A DNA stretch of 64,000 nt from Rostrohypoxylon terebratum. Lineage: Eukaryota > Ascomycota > Sordariomycetes > Xylariales > Hypoxylaceae. The position numbers were made by a program, and so were the translations under genes. This document shows positions 48,742 to 60,154 of this stretch, piece after piece; the first letter of the stretch is position 1, and every line of letters starts with the position of its first letter. The notes beneath the pieces are model-generated. The model was not told the DNA's origin, did not search any database, and saw only the letters and a list, made by a program, of their open reading frames with translations. The stretch is taken from positions 496,001-560,000 of the forward strand of contig MU385862.1 of assembly GCA_022497145.1 (NCBI GenBank), written 5' to 3'.

Positions 48742-49629
48742 ATGCAGATAATCGAATCTGAACAAGCCAATAATCATGTCAGCCTGCTCATTCTTGGAGC
48801 GGGTTGGACATCAACCTTTCTCATCCCGCTTTTGAACCGCGAAGGTATCAAATACGCGGCCACAACTACAAATGGCAGGGATGGGACAATCCCCTTCCGA
48901 TTCGACCCGGAATCTGGCGATGCGGAACCCTTCATGAACCTGCCAAGTGCTGACACTGTGCTAATCACCTTTCCACTTCAAGGTCAGGGTCAATCAAAGC
49001 ACCTAGTGCGTATGTACAATTCTACCCACAAAAAAACCAAAGATGAGAAACCGCACTTCATACAATTAGGTGCTACTAGTATCTGGAAGACGCCCACATG
49101 GCATAATGACAATTCTCCATATGATCATACCAACACCCGCGCCATTGCCGAGGATGAGCTCATAAAGTGTTCTCGAGGTGCCGTATTGAACCTCGCCGGT
49201 CTCTACGGAGGTGCTCGACAGCCACGCAACTGGGTGGATCGCGTGATTAAATCGAAGGAGGAATTAAAGAACAAAGGCGCGCTGCATGTAATTCATGGAG
49301 AAGACGTCGCTAGAGCTATCATCGCTCTTCATCGGGATTTCACCCCAGGGAAGCGCTGGCTCCTTAGCGACATGCATGTTTATGATTGGTGGGACTTAAC
49401 GCAGGACTGGGCAGTTCAGACGCTCCAGGGTGCTGAGAGTGGCGAATATGATGTTCCTGTCGATAAGATCGAGAGACAGAGGGCGCTGCAAACTTGGGTC
49501 GGCGAACTTATGGTAGAGGAAGGGGTACGAGCTCTCCCGAGGGACACTGCCTCCCTAGGTCGAACGTTAGATGGCAGGGGATTTTGGCAGAAAATGGGTA
49601 TCTGGCCGACACACGGACGGATCAGATAA
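48742..49629 (+). CDS. NAD(P)-binding Rossmann-fold protein, epimerase/YeeZ-like
   Basis: Single exon, 295 residues, ATG in good context after AATCATC. The dinucleotide-binding motif is LLILGAGWTSTFLIPLL near residue 16, followed by the acidic end of the second strand and FIQLGATSIW. Later segments are LNLAGLYGGARQPRNWVDRV and IHGEDVARAIIALHRDF, which follow extended-SDR proteins that look like NAD-dependent epimerases (bacterial YeeZ-like). The catalytic YxxxK is not obvious, so a redox or epimerase reaction is not certain. Its promoter holds the TTACNTAA array, pointing to stress-responsive control. Convergent with the phosphate carrier gene, only 111 bp between stops. Confidence 0.85.
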   Translation: MQIIESEQANNHVSLLILGAGWTSTFLIPLLNREGIKYAATTTNGRDGTIPFRFDPESGDAEPFMNLPSADTVLITFPLQGQGQSKHLVRMYNSTHKKTKDEKPHFIQLGATSIWKTPTWHNDNSPYDHTNTRAIAEDELIKCSRGAVLNLAGLYGGARQPRNWVDRVIKSKEELKNKGALHVIHGEDVARAIIALHRDFTPGKRWLLSDMHVYDWWDLTQDWAVQTLQGAESGEYDVPVDKIERQRALQTWVGELMVEEGVRALPRDTASLGRTLDGRGFWQKMGIWPTHGRIR

Positions 49630-49740
49630 GTGCTAGACTCTTGCAGGAAAACATGGATGTTGCGCGTATGTTGACGTGATTGCTAATTGTCCAACAACAT
49701 TAGTCTATTAATATATATTAAGTCAACGTGATCGACTCTA

Positions 49741-50744
49741 TCACAATGCCTTTTCCTTGTGGATTTCTATACCAGGAGGCGCACCGACGAGCGCCTTGCA
49801 CTGGGCATAAATGACGAATTGCCCAGCTACCAAACCGCACGTCATCAAAACACGCGGGCCCAGGCCAGCTAGCAGAAGCCTTCGAGGACCAAACTCTCGC
49901 GCGAGCGAAAACATTCTACTCGTCACACCCTGATTCGGGTCACCCGCCCCCTTATTTATCGCCGATAATAACGTATCCGCTGGATGAGAAAGCACCGCCG
50001 CAGCGACACCAGCAACGATACCCGAACTTAATTCCACGCCGGTCGATTGCAGTTGCGTCAATTTTGCTTTCCTCTCTGGACCCATCGTGCGATATATGAC
50101 TTCTACAGCCGCCTCGTGAACAGAGAACTGTCCCACCGCGTAGGGCACCTGTTTAAACAGCAGCGGCACGAACCCCGAGTAGAAGCCCCGCAACCCCTCC
50201 TCCCTAGCAAGACGCATGAAGCCTGTCGTAAGACCGGAAGCAAAGCCACGCTGCGACACAAGACGGATACGAGTAGCTTCAAGAGGGCATAACGCAATAT
50301 CAGCGAAGAATTCGGCTGTCGCACTAGCACCGAGATAAATAGCGGTACGTCGCTGCGTGGCCTTCTCTTGCGAACCTGTCAAGTCGATGAACTTTTTCTT
50401 GAAGAATTCATAACCGGCGAATTTTCCGCCTCCCTGCACGAGATATCCAACAGCTGTGGGGCCAAAACCCGTAAGCAGAGCCGAAGCGCCTTCCTTAGCT
50501 ACTATTGATCGACCAGCCTTTATCATGTTGAGGCCTTTCATCGCATCATCTACTTGTATCCTCGTCTTGACAACGTCTATGGGGGTTGCCGCCTGTTTAG
50601 GTCAGGAATCAATCGTTTAGGATCGGTTGCTTCAAGTACCAATATACTTACACCATGAGTGAGAGTCGCCGCAAGTGCACCAGCTCCAAAGAATTTGACA
50701 TAATCTCCACCTTGGAAGGTGGGCGTTATACTCGGGGAACTCAT
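49741..50744 (-). CDS. MIR1: Mitochondrial phosphate carrier (Mir1/Pic2 type)
   Basis: Imports phosphate with protons across the mitochondrial inner membrane for ATP synthesis. Exons 50744-50652 and 50592-49741 give 314 residues; the intron (GTAAGT...AACAG, 59 nt) lies right before the first carrier signature. Three repeats are seen: PIDVVKTRIQ, CPLEATRIRLVSQ and HPADTLLSAINK, each at the end of an odd-numbered helix, with GFGPTAVGYLVQGGGKFAGYEFFK after the first. The segments match the phosphate carrier rather than ADP/ATP or dicarboxylate carriers. Length is normal. Confidence 0.93.
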
Positions 50745-51714
50745 CGTGGAATTAAAATCTCTTGATAGGAATACACGGAACGAATTAAGAGGGAATTTCA
50801 GTAGAAAGGGGTCTGCGAAATTAATCTAGCCGGTTTTATGTTCACCATACAATCGTTGTCGATTACTCAGCGGCAGAATGACCAGAATGGAGGGAAATGA
50901 GCGTCAATCTTATTTGGCTAGGTAATTTCCTTTCTCAAAGACGCCAACATGAACGGTATTGCTGATATCGAATTATTCAAGTTCAATTAAGGTAAAATGG
51001 GCAGCTGGGTCAATTAATAAAAATGAAATCGACGGTTCCGGCTTGGCCGGAGTTTGTGACGTCATGATCTCGTGAAACATCTCGGACTTGATCGGGGGAA
51101 GCGCGACTGATAAGCCGGTCCTTCCCCGGTGTCCATTCGGATTCTTCGGAAATTCATAAGCTATTAAGATCTTTCTTCCTAGCTTACATTATTACTTCAG
51201 TCGGCGCCCCTTGCCCTGCGTCGTCTTCTCTCAAATTCGCATGCCAGAGCACCTCAAGACTTGGTGCCCTTTATCTGCTGTGTAACTTGTGTTACCCCAG
51301 CCGCCCTCCAATGCCGCTACTATCTCAGCTCCAGCACCGTATAAGAGTGCGAGACGCAAAGAGACGTTCATTCCATCGTCGTCCGCGGTTGTACTGGGAT
51401 CATAAGGACAGAATAGCATTGCGAAAGATATTCGAATGATATGCCCTACGTCGCATGTGGCATGGAGATTGATGACAAAATACGACTGGTTCCCATCATT
51501 CAGCAAATTTGACGGCACCGCGCATGCAAAAACCTCTAAGGCTCTATCACCATTTCTATCAGGTCAACCTCAATTGTCAATCACTAGTACCAATCCTGTC
51601 GCGGTTTGCGCGGTGCGTCGCGTTGCGTCATGCTCTGAAATAAGTTCTGGGGTTGTGCGAAAAGTTTTTCTATCAATTTACTGATCAACAGAAAACGGAC
51701 CCTGTTTGATTTGC
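50745..51714. other. Intergenic with a possible broken gene fragment
   Basis: A minus-strand stretch about 51231-51650 reads as protein-like sequence (GDRALEVFACAVPSNLL... GAGAEIVAALEGGWGNTSY) in one frame, but two TGA codons interrupt it near 51560-51580. No family recognised. Could be a relic or chance. Confidence 0.3.
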
Positions 51715-52794
51715 TTAAGCTTGAAGCAAGAACTCTGGACTTTTTAAATCCACCCATCCTAGATTCGGTTCACTCTGCTTCCACCCCAATCTCTCCTGTA
51801 CAATCTTGGGGTATTTTTTTACCTCCTCGACCGGATAGGACAAGAAGCTGATCTCTTCTTGACGGTGAACGCCAGAACACGAGAACATAGCATAAACCGT
51901 ACGACTCTCGGCTTCTGGATTGCTTGTTATCGGCTTTTCGTACGCGCCGCCGCCGTGGTACAAGCTGCCTAGCATGATAAAGGCCTGCCCTTTCTTTAGT
52001 TCCGCATCGATCACACCCTTTGCCCCGTCTGGCCCAAAGTCAGGCTTCTCATCTCCCCACAGGTGCGAGCCCGGGATGACTCTAGTCGCCCCGTTTTCCT
52101 TCACGGTATCGCACCCTGGAACGAACAGTCCTAGCAGCATATCACGGTTTCGGGTGTACTCGGTAGCTGGGGGGTGGCGTGCGTGGTGATTTTTATCATC
52201 GCGATGCAACCCTTGGGCCGGTGTCCCCGGCGGGATATCGAATGCGATTGAAATACTCAACAGAGGATGTGAGGTGTTCACCTGTGCCTTTTCGCCATAC
52301 CATGTCGCTGTCTCAAGCGCGAGAAAATGCTCACACAGAGCCTGATAGAGTGGATCGGCGAAAAACTTATCCCGCACTGTGGGAGACCGCATCACTAGAC
52401 GCGTGACAGTTCTCGTCTTTCCCCCAAGCGCTGCGCGTGTGCTCAATTAGCCGCCGGATCATTCGTAGAAAGGAGCCCTGCAGCCCTGCAGGGTGTGACG
52501 TGTGGCGTTGGATTGACTACAACCCAGCAACCGTTCACATCACATAATCATAGACAATAGGGGGTAAATAGGGGTAGGTAGGGTGGGTATTAGAGATCAC
52601 TTACCGCCAACTTTAGCCCCATGGTTGTTTTTCTGTTCTTCAATCCATGGTTTTACCTCAGCATTGGCCTGCTCAATAACTGCAACATCCGCGAAATCGT
52701 CAATTATGACACCACCATCTTGTTCCAGCGCCTGTATGAACTTCTCTGTGCCTTCACTCCGTCTCAAACACTGGATACGCTTTGGTGTCGCCAT
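51715..52794 (-). CDS. Phytanoyl-CoA dioxygenase (PhyH) family protein
   Basis: Fe(II)/2-oxoglutarate-dependent oxygenase; substrate unknown, many fungal members act in secondary metabolism. Exons 52794-52605 and 52430-51715 give 301 residues. The intron (GTAAGT...CGCAG, 174 nt) joins NHGAKVG to ALGGKTRTVTRLV; the alternative frame start upstream of 52430 is blocked by a TAA. Metal ligands are visible: H139-x-D141 in GLHRDDKN and H222 in GSLYHGGG. The 2-oxoglutarate-binding Arg is in ESRTVYAMF. The N-terminus has the usual DGGVIIDDF sequence, followed by GATRVIPGSHLW in the core. Confidence 0.9.
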
Positions 52795-53230
52795 TTTTGG
52801 TGTAGTTTTGGGATGGGACGAAACGTTATGCTAACAGGAACTCTCTGATTAACAGTTGTTTATAAACGTACATAGATATATGGACTCTAAATCCCGATAA
52901 TGTAGTGGGGTTTGAGGGGAGGATCAGGTTAATCCGCATCGGTAGATTCCGATTCTGATTATTATGAGGAGGATATATCCGAAAGTATACCGAGAACTAG
53001 CCCCAATCTTCCCTACCTACTAGGTAGTATATCACCAGCTTTCTAGAATCTAAATACGTAGGTATGTAAGTATGGGATTCTCCGCGGATTTGGAACGTTA
53101 AGCCAGCTAAAAAGTCCATCCTAACCCAGCACAGAACATCCCCCTCTCTCTTATCAATCGGTCCAGCGCGCCCATATCGTTCGTTACGTTATTTGTATTC
53201 TCCTTGCAGTATAGCATCTCGATTGAGCCA
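52795..53230. other. Intergenic
   Basis: 436 bp, promoter of the PhyH gene. CTACCTACTAGGTAG palindrome at about 53022-53037. Confidence 0.4.
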
Positions 53231-53548
53231 CTACCTATTTATTGTATTTTTCGGTATTTTAAAAAATTCAGCGGCTTCGGAATAAGTAGGTCGGCGAAAA
53301 CCTGGCTCTAGCTCGTTTAAACCTTCGTCAGGTATAGAGTGTTTGGGCCGGATGAATCCAGGTCCTCGGGTCGATGGTTGTAAGGGTATTCTGATATTTG
53401 CGAGCCAGACTAATACCTCGATCTTCTTTCTATTGGAATTGCGAGGCTTCGAAACGGTATAAGGTTGAGCTCTTCGGGCCGGTCGTTTGTCGGTTGTTTC
53501 AACCTTTTGCCCTGACTTTTTGGGATTGGGCGCTGGTTGGTCATCCAT
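53231..53548 (-). pseudogene. Relic of a repetitive fungal HTH-domain protein
   Basis: From ATG 53548, 105 codons: a basic N-terminus (RPARRAQPYTVSKPRNSNRKKIEVLVWL), then the helix-turn-helix block FRRPTYSEAAEFFKIPKNTINR followed by TAG TGG. In the multi-copy fungal family this resembles, the block continues into WW. The stop therefore looks like a TGG-to-TAG change, and nothing coding follows. The family is found in many near-copies in Pezizomycotina and behaves like transposon-derived DNA; the exact element is unknown to me. Surrounding DNA is AT-rich. Confidence 0.55.
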
Positions 53549-54370
53549 TGTGTTGCGATTGCAAAGATTGTAAAAAGGGTGTAAGGTGTAAAGGTGAAGG
53601 TATTCGGAATTGTAGACCGCTAATTGCGCTAAATTTTTCACACCTACTTCTTATCTGGGCCGCAAGAGCCGTAAATTTATACTAACCACATACGATAGAG
53701 CTTAGCTGCGATTAGCTTAGCTCATAGAAATGATTACCGCCAAGATCCCAAAAGTCTTAGGAAATGCGGTATTATTATAATTTACTATGTATTCATCACA
53801 TTGTCATTTCCAAAAACATTAGGTACGTTTCGTACTATTGATATTTCTATTTCCCAGTTTCTACCATTTGGCGGTGGCCCCGCAGGTTCCATGATTTGGA
53901 CTGTGCTACTAGAACACTAGAACACAGTAATATTCTATTTTCAACTTTGGCAGTCGACAAAGAATAAATCTTAAAATGACTTTATGAAAACAATATTTTC
54001 ACGATCAACAGATACCTTCCATCTCATCGTTGAATGGCTAATGAATCACCATCGATGTTGCGATGTGTACCCAAACACCAAACAACTAAGGCAGGGCTTA
54101 ATAGCAGCTGTCCCCAGTTGCTAGGCGTCAAGTTAGGGTCACCCGACGCTCACAGTTCCAGTTCCAGTTCCAGTTCCAGTGCCCACTGCATGCTGACAAC
54201 AATTCCTCTATTACATAGGACCTAGGACCTAGGACATAGGTATTCTTCAATTTTTAGATGAATCCTTTCGCTTTCTCATTCTCGTGATCTGTCAAATATT
54301 CTCAGTGAAAGACTGGATAGGTATATTCATGAAAGGTTCCTGGAATATTCTTAATCTTTCTTAAGCCCCA
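53549..54370. other. Intergenic, F-box gene promoter
   Basis: AT-rich. Contains a hexamer tandem (TTCCAG, four copies, about 54154-54180) and GGACCTAGGACCTAGGACATAGG at 54218-54240. Confidence 0.5.
54153..54180. repeat. 6-bp tandem repeat (AGTTCC)
   Basis: Four to five uninterrupted copies of AGTTCC within an intergenic stretch. Confidence 0.85.
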
Positions 54371-55840
54371 ATGGAGAAGAAAACGATTGCTTGGGCTTCA
54401 TCGAAGCCTAACCGCCAACTGCATCTTGGCCCATCGGTTAGGGGCACTCTGGAGATTGTGGATTCGCCAATTCATGATGGCAGCAAAGCGCTTCACGATA
54501 GTCCTTTCGACAAGTTACCAGATGAATTGGTTCAGGTCATTTTAGAGGTCGCATTCCCATCGCCCGAGGTCACAGACTATCGTAGCGCCTATGCGGTCAC
54601 CCTGAGCTGCCGCCGCCTCCACCGCCTGGTAACTCCTCTCATCTATCACCGGATCGACTATCAATTGCCATTCTCAAAGCTTACCAATAAGTTGATGCGC
54701 ATGAGTCAATCGAGTCAACTGAATTGTCGAGAATTGCACATCGAGTGCTCGGATATGTACGGTACGATGAGTGACGAGGACTGGGTAACCACCACCGCCT
54801 TTTTGACAAAATTCTCCAAAACCCGAAGTTTGATCATCCATGGAGGCTTTACAAGGCATGGAACCGAGCTATGGCCTTTGATTTGCAAGCTACTGGCAAG
54901 CATGCCGTCTCTCCAGCACTTGACTCTCAACAGGCAGTATTGGGGCCTCTTACTCCCGAGTGTTAAGAAGTATATCCAGAGCTTGTCACTAAAGAGCTTG
55001 AAGATCCACGGTGTATCAAAGTCGAGAGAGCGACCGAGAGGTCTCTATGGACCAACATCTTTTTCCGATCTTGAATTGTCGGACTACGAGGAGAACGCCG
55101 AAGCTACTCGCGCGTTGATTCGGTGGCCAAGAAAGCTTACGCGCTTCCACTTCGAGAGCTCTTACAACAACCACCATTATATGGATTTAACCATGTTTGG
55201 CCTATGGCTGTCGGTTCATAAGGAGGTCCTTCAGGAAATATCCATAGGTTATCTGTCGAGCGGAAGTAAGGGGAAAATGATCGACCTATCCCAATTCACC
55301 GCCCTCAAGTCCCTCACCCTGTCCAGATACTTGTTCTCCGATGATCTCAAATATTACATCGAAGACGCGGCACTTGTGCTTGCCCCAAATCTAGAGACCT
55401 TCACTTGGAGTTTCAGTGTCTATGACCAGCACTGCGAATCGTGGGACGCTATCGGCGAGGCGGAAGAATCGTGGCTGCAGCAATTTGCTCGGATAGCAGC
55501 ATCGACACGTCCTTCGCTTAAGAGAATCCATATCATCTTTGACCCCGATTATTGGGGATATAGAATAGAAGATGGATATCCATGGGACCGACTAGACAGG
55601 GTGAAGGATTCTTGTCGGCAACTCAACATTGAGCTGACCTATACCAAACCAGCCCTTACTAAGAAGGAATGGTTAGACCATGTCACAGAGATACAAATGA
55701 CAAGCGAGCTGCGCATCGGGGAACAGAGAGGGGGAAATGAAGAGGGAATACAGCCAAACGAACCTGAGAAAACTTTGGAAGGGCGAGATATTAGGGATTA
55801 TTTCGCTGCAATTCGGGGGACGCAACTCCGTGATGTTTGA
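54371..55840 (+). CDS. F-box protein
   Basis: Single exon, 489 residues. An F-box lies near residues 42-92 (PFDKLPDELVQVILEVAF...SCRRLHRLVTPLIYHRID), so it probably binds Skp1 in an SCF ubiquitin ligase. The remainder has weakly repeated Leu-rich strand-like pieces (LQHLTLNRQY, LKSLKIHG, LTRFHFESS, LKSLTLSRYLF, LETFTWSF), consistent with degenerate leucine-rich repeats for substrate binding. The substrate is unknown. Such F-box/LRR proteins are expanded in Pezizomycotina. Confidence 0.85.
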   Translation: MEKKTIAWASSKPNRQLHLGPSVRGTLEIVDSPIHDGSKALHDSPFDKLPDELVQVILEVAFPSPEVTDYRSAYAVTLSCRRLHRLVTPLIYHRIDYQLPFSKLTNKLMRMSQSSQLNCRELHIECSDMYGTMSDEDWVTTTAFLTKFSKTRSLIIHGGFTRHGTELWPLICKLLASMPSLQHLTLNRQYWGLLLPSVKKYIQSLSLKSLKIHGVSKSRERPRGLYGPTSFSDLELSDYEENAEATRALIRWPRKLTRFHFESSYNNHHYMDLTMFGLWLSVHKEVLQEISIGYLSSGSKGKMIDLSQFTALKSLTLSRYLFSDDLKYYIEDAALVLAPNLETFTWSFSVYDQHCESWDAIGEAEESWLQQFARIAASTRPSLKRIHIIFDPDYWGYRIEDGYPWDRLDRVKDSCRQLNIELTYTKPALTKKEWLDHVTEIQMTSELRIGEQRGGNEEGIQPNEPEKTLEGRDIRDYFAAIRGTQLRDV

Positions 55841-56371
55841 TTGACTAGAGGCCCTGTAAGTGTTGCAACGATCGAGACCTTGTTTGGGGTACGACAACAT
55901 AAGTCTATCAAAAAGAGTACAATAAACCTAACACTTTCATTCTGAAAAAGTGATATGTACAAGGTCCTAACTAAGCCTGGTCATATGAAGTCCCAAACGC
56001 GCCACCCATCTTAGAGACTTGGTTCCACCAATTGACCCTGATGTTGATCATGAAATCGAACTAGCTAATGCTAGCCCCTAGAAATCCGTCCAGTTGATAA
56101 CAGCGAATAAAACCGCACTCCAATGAGTCAATCGAGCTCAAGTATTATGAGACCATCAACTTGACGAAAGAAAAAGAAAAACAGCCAGGAAGATAGAACA
56201 ACGAAGAGAAATGAAATGGAATAGAAATAGAAAAAGTCAAGGAAACAAGTATGATCAACGCCCAATATGTTGGCGCCAAAGATCCACCAAAGCTTTGCAC
56301 ATTCTGTACACCTCACCAAGGAGGTTCTCGATCAATCTTCGCATCACCCGCACCCTCGATGAACAGCCCGC
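55841..56371. other. Convergent intergenic space
   Basis: 531 bp between the F-box gene and the Ulp1-like gene stop; nothing recognised. Confidence 0.5.
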
Positions 56372-58094
56372 TCACTTTCTCACCCGTTGTCGAAACGCCT
56401 GGAGCGCCTTCGTGGTATCATACTTTTTATCCAGCAGGATGATATGATACTCCAGCACAGACAATGTTCTCAGAGGCATCTTTCTTACTTCGAGGATGAA
56501 GTCCGCGAGCTTGTCATGATACTCTTGTCTGATGGCATTTCGCTCCACCTCCTTAAGCACAGAGAGCCGTTCGGGGTTCACAGGAGGTCGCATGAGATGA
56601 TGGGTACGGCGACGAGAAGGTTCTGGAGCGGAATTGAAAGAAGGAGATTCTATGGAAGCGAGAGGGGGAGTTGGAACCCGAGGAGAGGGGCGATCAGACG
56701 GGTGCATAGGAGCGGGAACGGGTGGCAGAGGTTTCTGGGCCACACTATTACCGGGAGCGGGAGTTCCAATCCGAGGGGGGAGGCGAGCAGACCGGTGCTT
56801 ACGAGCGGAAGGAGAAGCTCGAGCCCAAGGGGGGAAACGGGAAAGTTGGCGAATAGGAGCGGGCGCGGGCGGGAGAGGCTTTGTGACCGTACTATATCAA
56901 TAAAAGTTAGTGACTGCTTGCGTAGAGAGGGGACTAATTCATTGGATGCCCGTATTTGGAGTGGTAACCCCTAAGCGAGAAAGGTGATTCCGGAAAGAGT
57001 GAAAAAAATGGATGTTACATACGAGGTGGATGCCTTAGCTAAAAGCTCTTGTCTAGCTAGATAAGCTAATTCCATTGACTCTGTTTCCTCAACTATTCTG
57101 TATCGAGGGGCTCCTGTAACCGGCTCTTCACGGAACAGCTGCTGTTCTTCATGAACCGGCGACTGTGTCTCTTTGACACCTCGCCACTGTGAGAGAAATT
57201 AGCAATCATCATTTGAGGGATAAGGAACACAGCAAAGAAAGATAACAGAAGTGTACGTACCGAAACGGCAGCCCAGATAGACCAATTTTTCATGACTGCT
57301 CTTTCTCTAGCCACGGGTTGATTTGTGCTGAAGTACTCGTCGTACAGCTCGGAGGTAGTCCAGTCCAATTTGCCTTCACGCGCCCACGCTCTGGCGGATT
57401 CCAGCGCTATCCAACCACAGCTGTATAATTGGTGTTGGTGAGGGAATACCTGTGGCTCGATCTCGATACCCTTAACATTGATCTCATTCATCTCCAAAAA
57501 CGAACGGAGATTTTTCTCAAGATTCTGCTCCCTTCGCTGTTGATACGGGCGATATCCATCCTATGACATCGCTCGTCCCGTCGAGGGACAGAATATGAGA
57601 AGTGACCAATGTAAGAGCCGACCTCCGTGAACAGGAAACACGATGTACATGTGCTCGGCAACGCCTTTGCGGTCCTTGAGGCACATTTTGCGGGGTGTGT
57701 ATAGAGCTGGATCGTCGTCGGAAAGAAGGTCACCTACAGGAACCCATGAGTCGGACCCGGCAGTGGCCATGCGCAAACCAACTTCGATTTCATCACTTCG
57801 CAAGCAAAGATCTTCTATTCGAACATCTTGGCCTGATTTTGTATTAGCCATGGCGCGTCGGGACACCTCGGCTAGATTGAACTTGTACGCCGTTTCGAAT
57901 AGGTGTTGTCGATTGTGGAAATGAAAGCCCGCCTCGGTGAACTCGGCCTTCCATTTTTCGAACCACCCGTCGAAACCGCCGGCTCGCTTGGTGTATCTTG
58001 GTGGCAATTGGCCAGCATATCTGAGGTCTGCTAAGTACGGCTGATTGGTGTCCGTAACGAGAACTGGGCGTGCTTTCTCAATGAGGTCGTCCAT
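56372..58094 (-). pseudogene. Ulp1-like cysteine protease gene with a premature TAG
   Basis: From ATG 58094 (MDDLIEKARPVLV) the frame runs to TAG at 57563-57561 and continues open beyond it. The parts on both sides belong together: the His of the C48 fold is in LLHWSLLIF before the stop, DGY directly after it supplies the Asp position, and PHQHQLYSCGWIALESARA supplies Gln and the catalytic Cys. Proposed exons 58094-57261, 57186-57023 and 56744-56372 stay in phase (456 codons plus stop, counting the internal TAG). The C-terminal part is proline-rich with a helical end. Ulp1-type proteases cleave SUMO or related conjugates; many fungal copies sit in mobile or expanded families. One nonsense change between MS and DGY is the only visible lesion. 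Confidence 0.65.
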
Positions 58095-60154
58095 CTTGAT
58101 GTTGCGTTCTGGATTGCGACAGTATTGATGCGCGGGGGAGGAGGGAAACGAAGATGGAGATAGGGATTGAAGAGTGCTGAAATGGATGACGAAATGGTTC
58201 ACGATGATAGGATCCCGATTCCGTGTCAGCGGTACGAACCTAGTGTATGTTGTGAAACGTAGGATATGCACAGTTCAGCTTGCCAAGTATTAATTAAAAA
58301 AAGTAAGAATTATGACGGGAAGCTTAATTGTAGGGCTGATTGCATGCGACTGTTGATTGGATGCAAAAGGCTGATCGACGCGGGGGTAATGACCCACTTC
58401 ATTGGTAGGTTGCGGCACCTAAAGGGAGGCCCCCACATGTACTATACCATGTACTCTACTTCGTACCATGGATCATATAAGGTACACGTACGTGTACTTA
58501 GTCTTCATGTGGTATGTAAGTATTTGGTAGGTATAGAACACCACAACGTCATCGGGCAATTCCCAAAGTGGACGTAAATGAATCCCTTAATCGCGTTGTA
58601 TTTCGACTTAATTAATGTACACTAAGGACAGGGAGCCTAATTGTTAATATAACGTCGATCGTAGTAGTATTTATTAATGTCTCATCATTCATGTATGACA
58701 AGAACAACAAGAATATAATTGTTAAAGGGATTGCACTGGCACCTCCATTTCCATTGTGGAGGTGGGATCTTAAATATTATTGGAAGATTTCCTCCATAAA
58801 TTAGTGTATGAACATCAACCCCTGGAACTAAAGGTCAGTCGCTGGCGGACTATCAACATGGCCCGCTATATCCAGAAATATACAACATTTCGCGGTGATG
58901 TCACAATCAGTTAACCTTTATCAACGCGAAGAAGACGTGTTTGAATCTGTTTATAAGTTCATTGACTAATACGGTTCCAGATCTGCAGCACATAAAGCTT
59001 GGCCAAATTAGCGGGTAGAATTGAGCTGTTAATATAGCTGTTCAGCAAGTCATTCTGCATGATGTTCAACCAAGAAATCACTGAAAATCCCCACCCACCC
59101 AAAATACATTTTCCCATTACACCATCATTTTTCTCGAAGATATTCGTATGAACAGTCGTTGAGCCGGCAGCCGGCAGATAAGTATTAAAGCCTAACTTTC
59201 TTTAACTTGGAACTCGACAATAAGCCTCCGCAGATACGACAGGCAGGCACATTGTACCCTTGTAGAGCCAACCAAGACATACAGAAGAACCATGTCGTTG
59301 GTGATTGACTTGGCGAGGAGGAACGACGCTTGGGAGCCAGTCGCGTTGTTGCCATTGCTAGCGTACCCACAACCTATTTACATGAGTGGCGATGTGTTCA
59401 GAGGCAGCATGGAAAATGGCCTCTTTAATATGGATATTGTTATCCCAGAAAATAGACAATTAGATAACATTATGGGTCTCGATGCCTAGAGGTGAGAAAA
59501 CAACTAGGCAACCAGGGCCAAGGGATCACCGAGGCATTCCGAATCACGGCGAACCCTTTCGGCGCCTAAACAACCTGTAAGGTGACCATGTGGGTAGAGG
59601 TTTCGACGCTATAGAATCCGGCCCTTTAATATCGTTCAATTCTTATCCAACCACGACCACCTGACCCATACGACGCAGCCGTCATAGCAGGATGACTGAG
59701 CAAGTCCCGGAGCTGCAGTAGTTGACAGCTAGGATATCCCTTGACTTCACCTCCGATGTTACAATCGGTAAGCTCATATCAAGGTGTGACGAGGTGTGAT
59801 GTGTCGTTAAGATAGTAATATTTGAACCGCCAAGTTGAATTCACTTGTCTCCGAGACCCAGAATAATGGCTCTATCCCCACTGTTGGGCGTTAATACATG
59901 TTGAAGAATGTGGAAATGGTTTCCCGCATAACGGGAATATGCATCGACAGTCAACTCGTCGGCGCCGCTTGGAATAATGACCGATCCTCTAAGCGACTTA
60001 CGACACCTCGGGATGATTTTGCCACGGACTTCTCGAGTACAAATGGCATGTCTTCTGCCTGCACTCAGAGTTGAAACAGGTATCGAATTATTCTGCAAAG
60101 CTTGATTTCGTACAGCTGCAGTGTAGTATCCTATTGCAACTCCATATCATCACA
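58095..60154. other. 2.1 kb gene-poor region
   Basis: No gene recognised. A 65-codon plus-strand frame at 59292-59489 has an ATG but no known motif. A 16-bp perfect palindrome lies at 58482-58497. Confidence 0.45.
58482..58497. repeat. 16-bp perfect palindrome GTACACGTACGTGTAC
   Basis: Reads identically on both strands; includes ACGT and CACGTA-like cores and lies in a GTAC-rich stretch. Confidence 0.8.
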
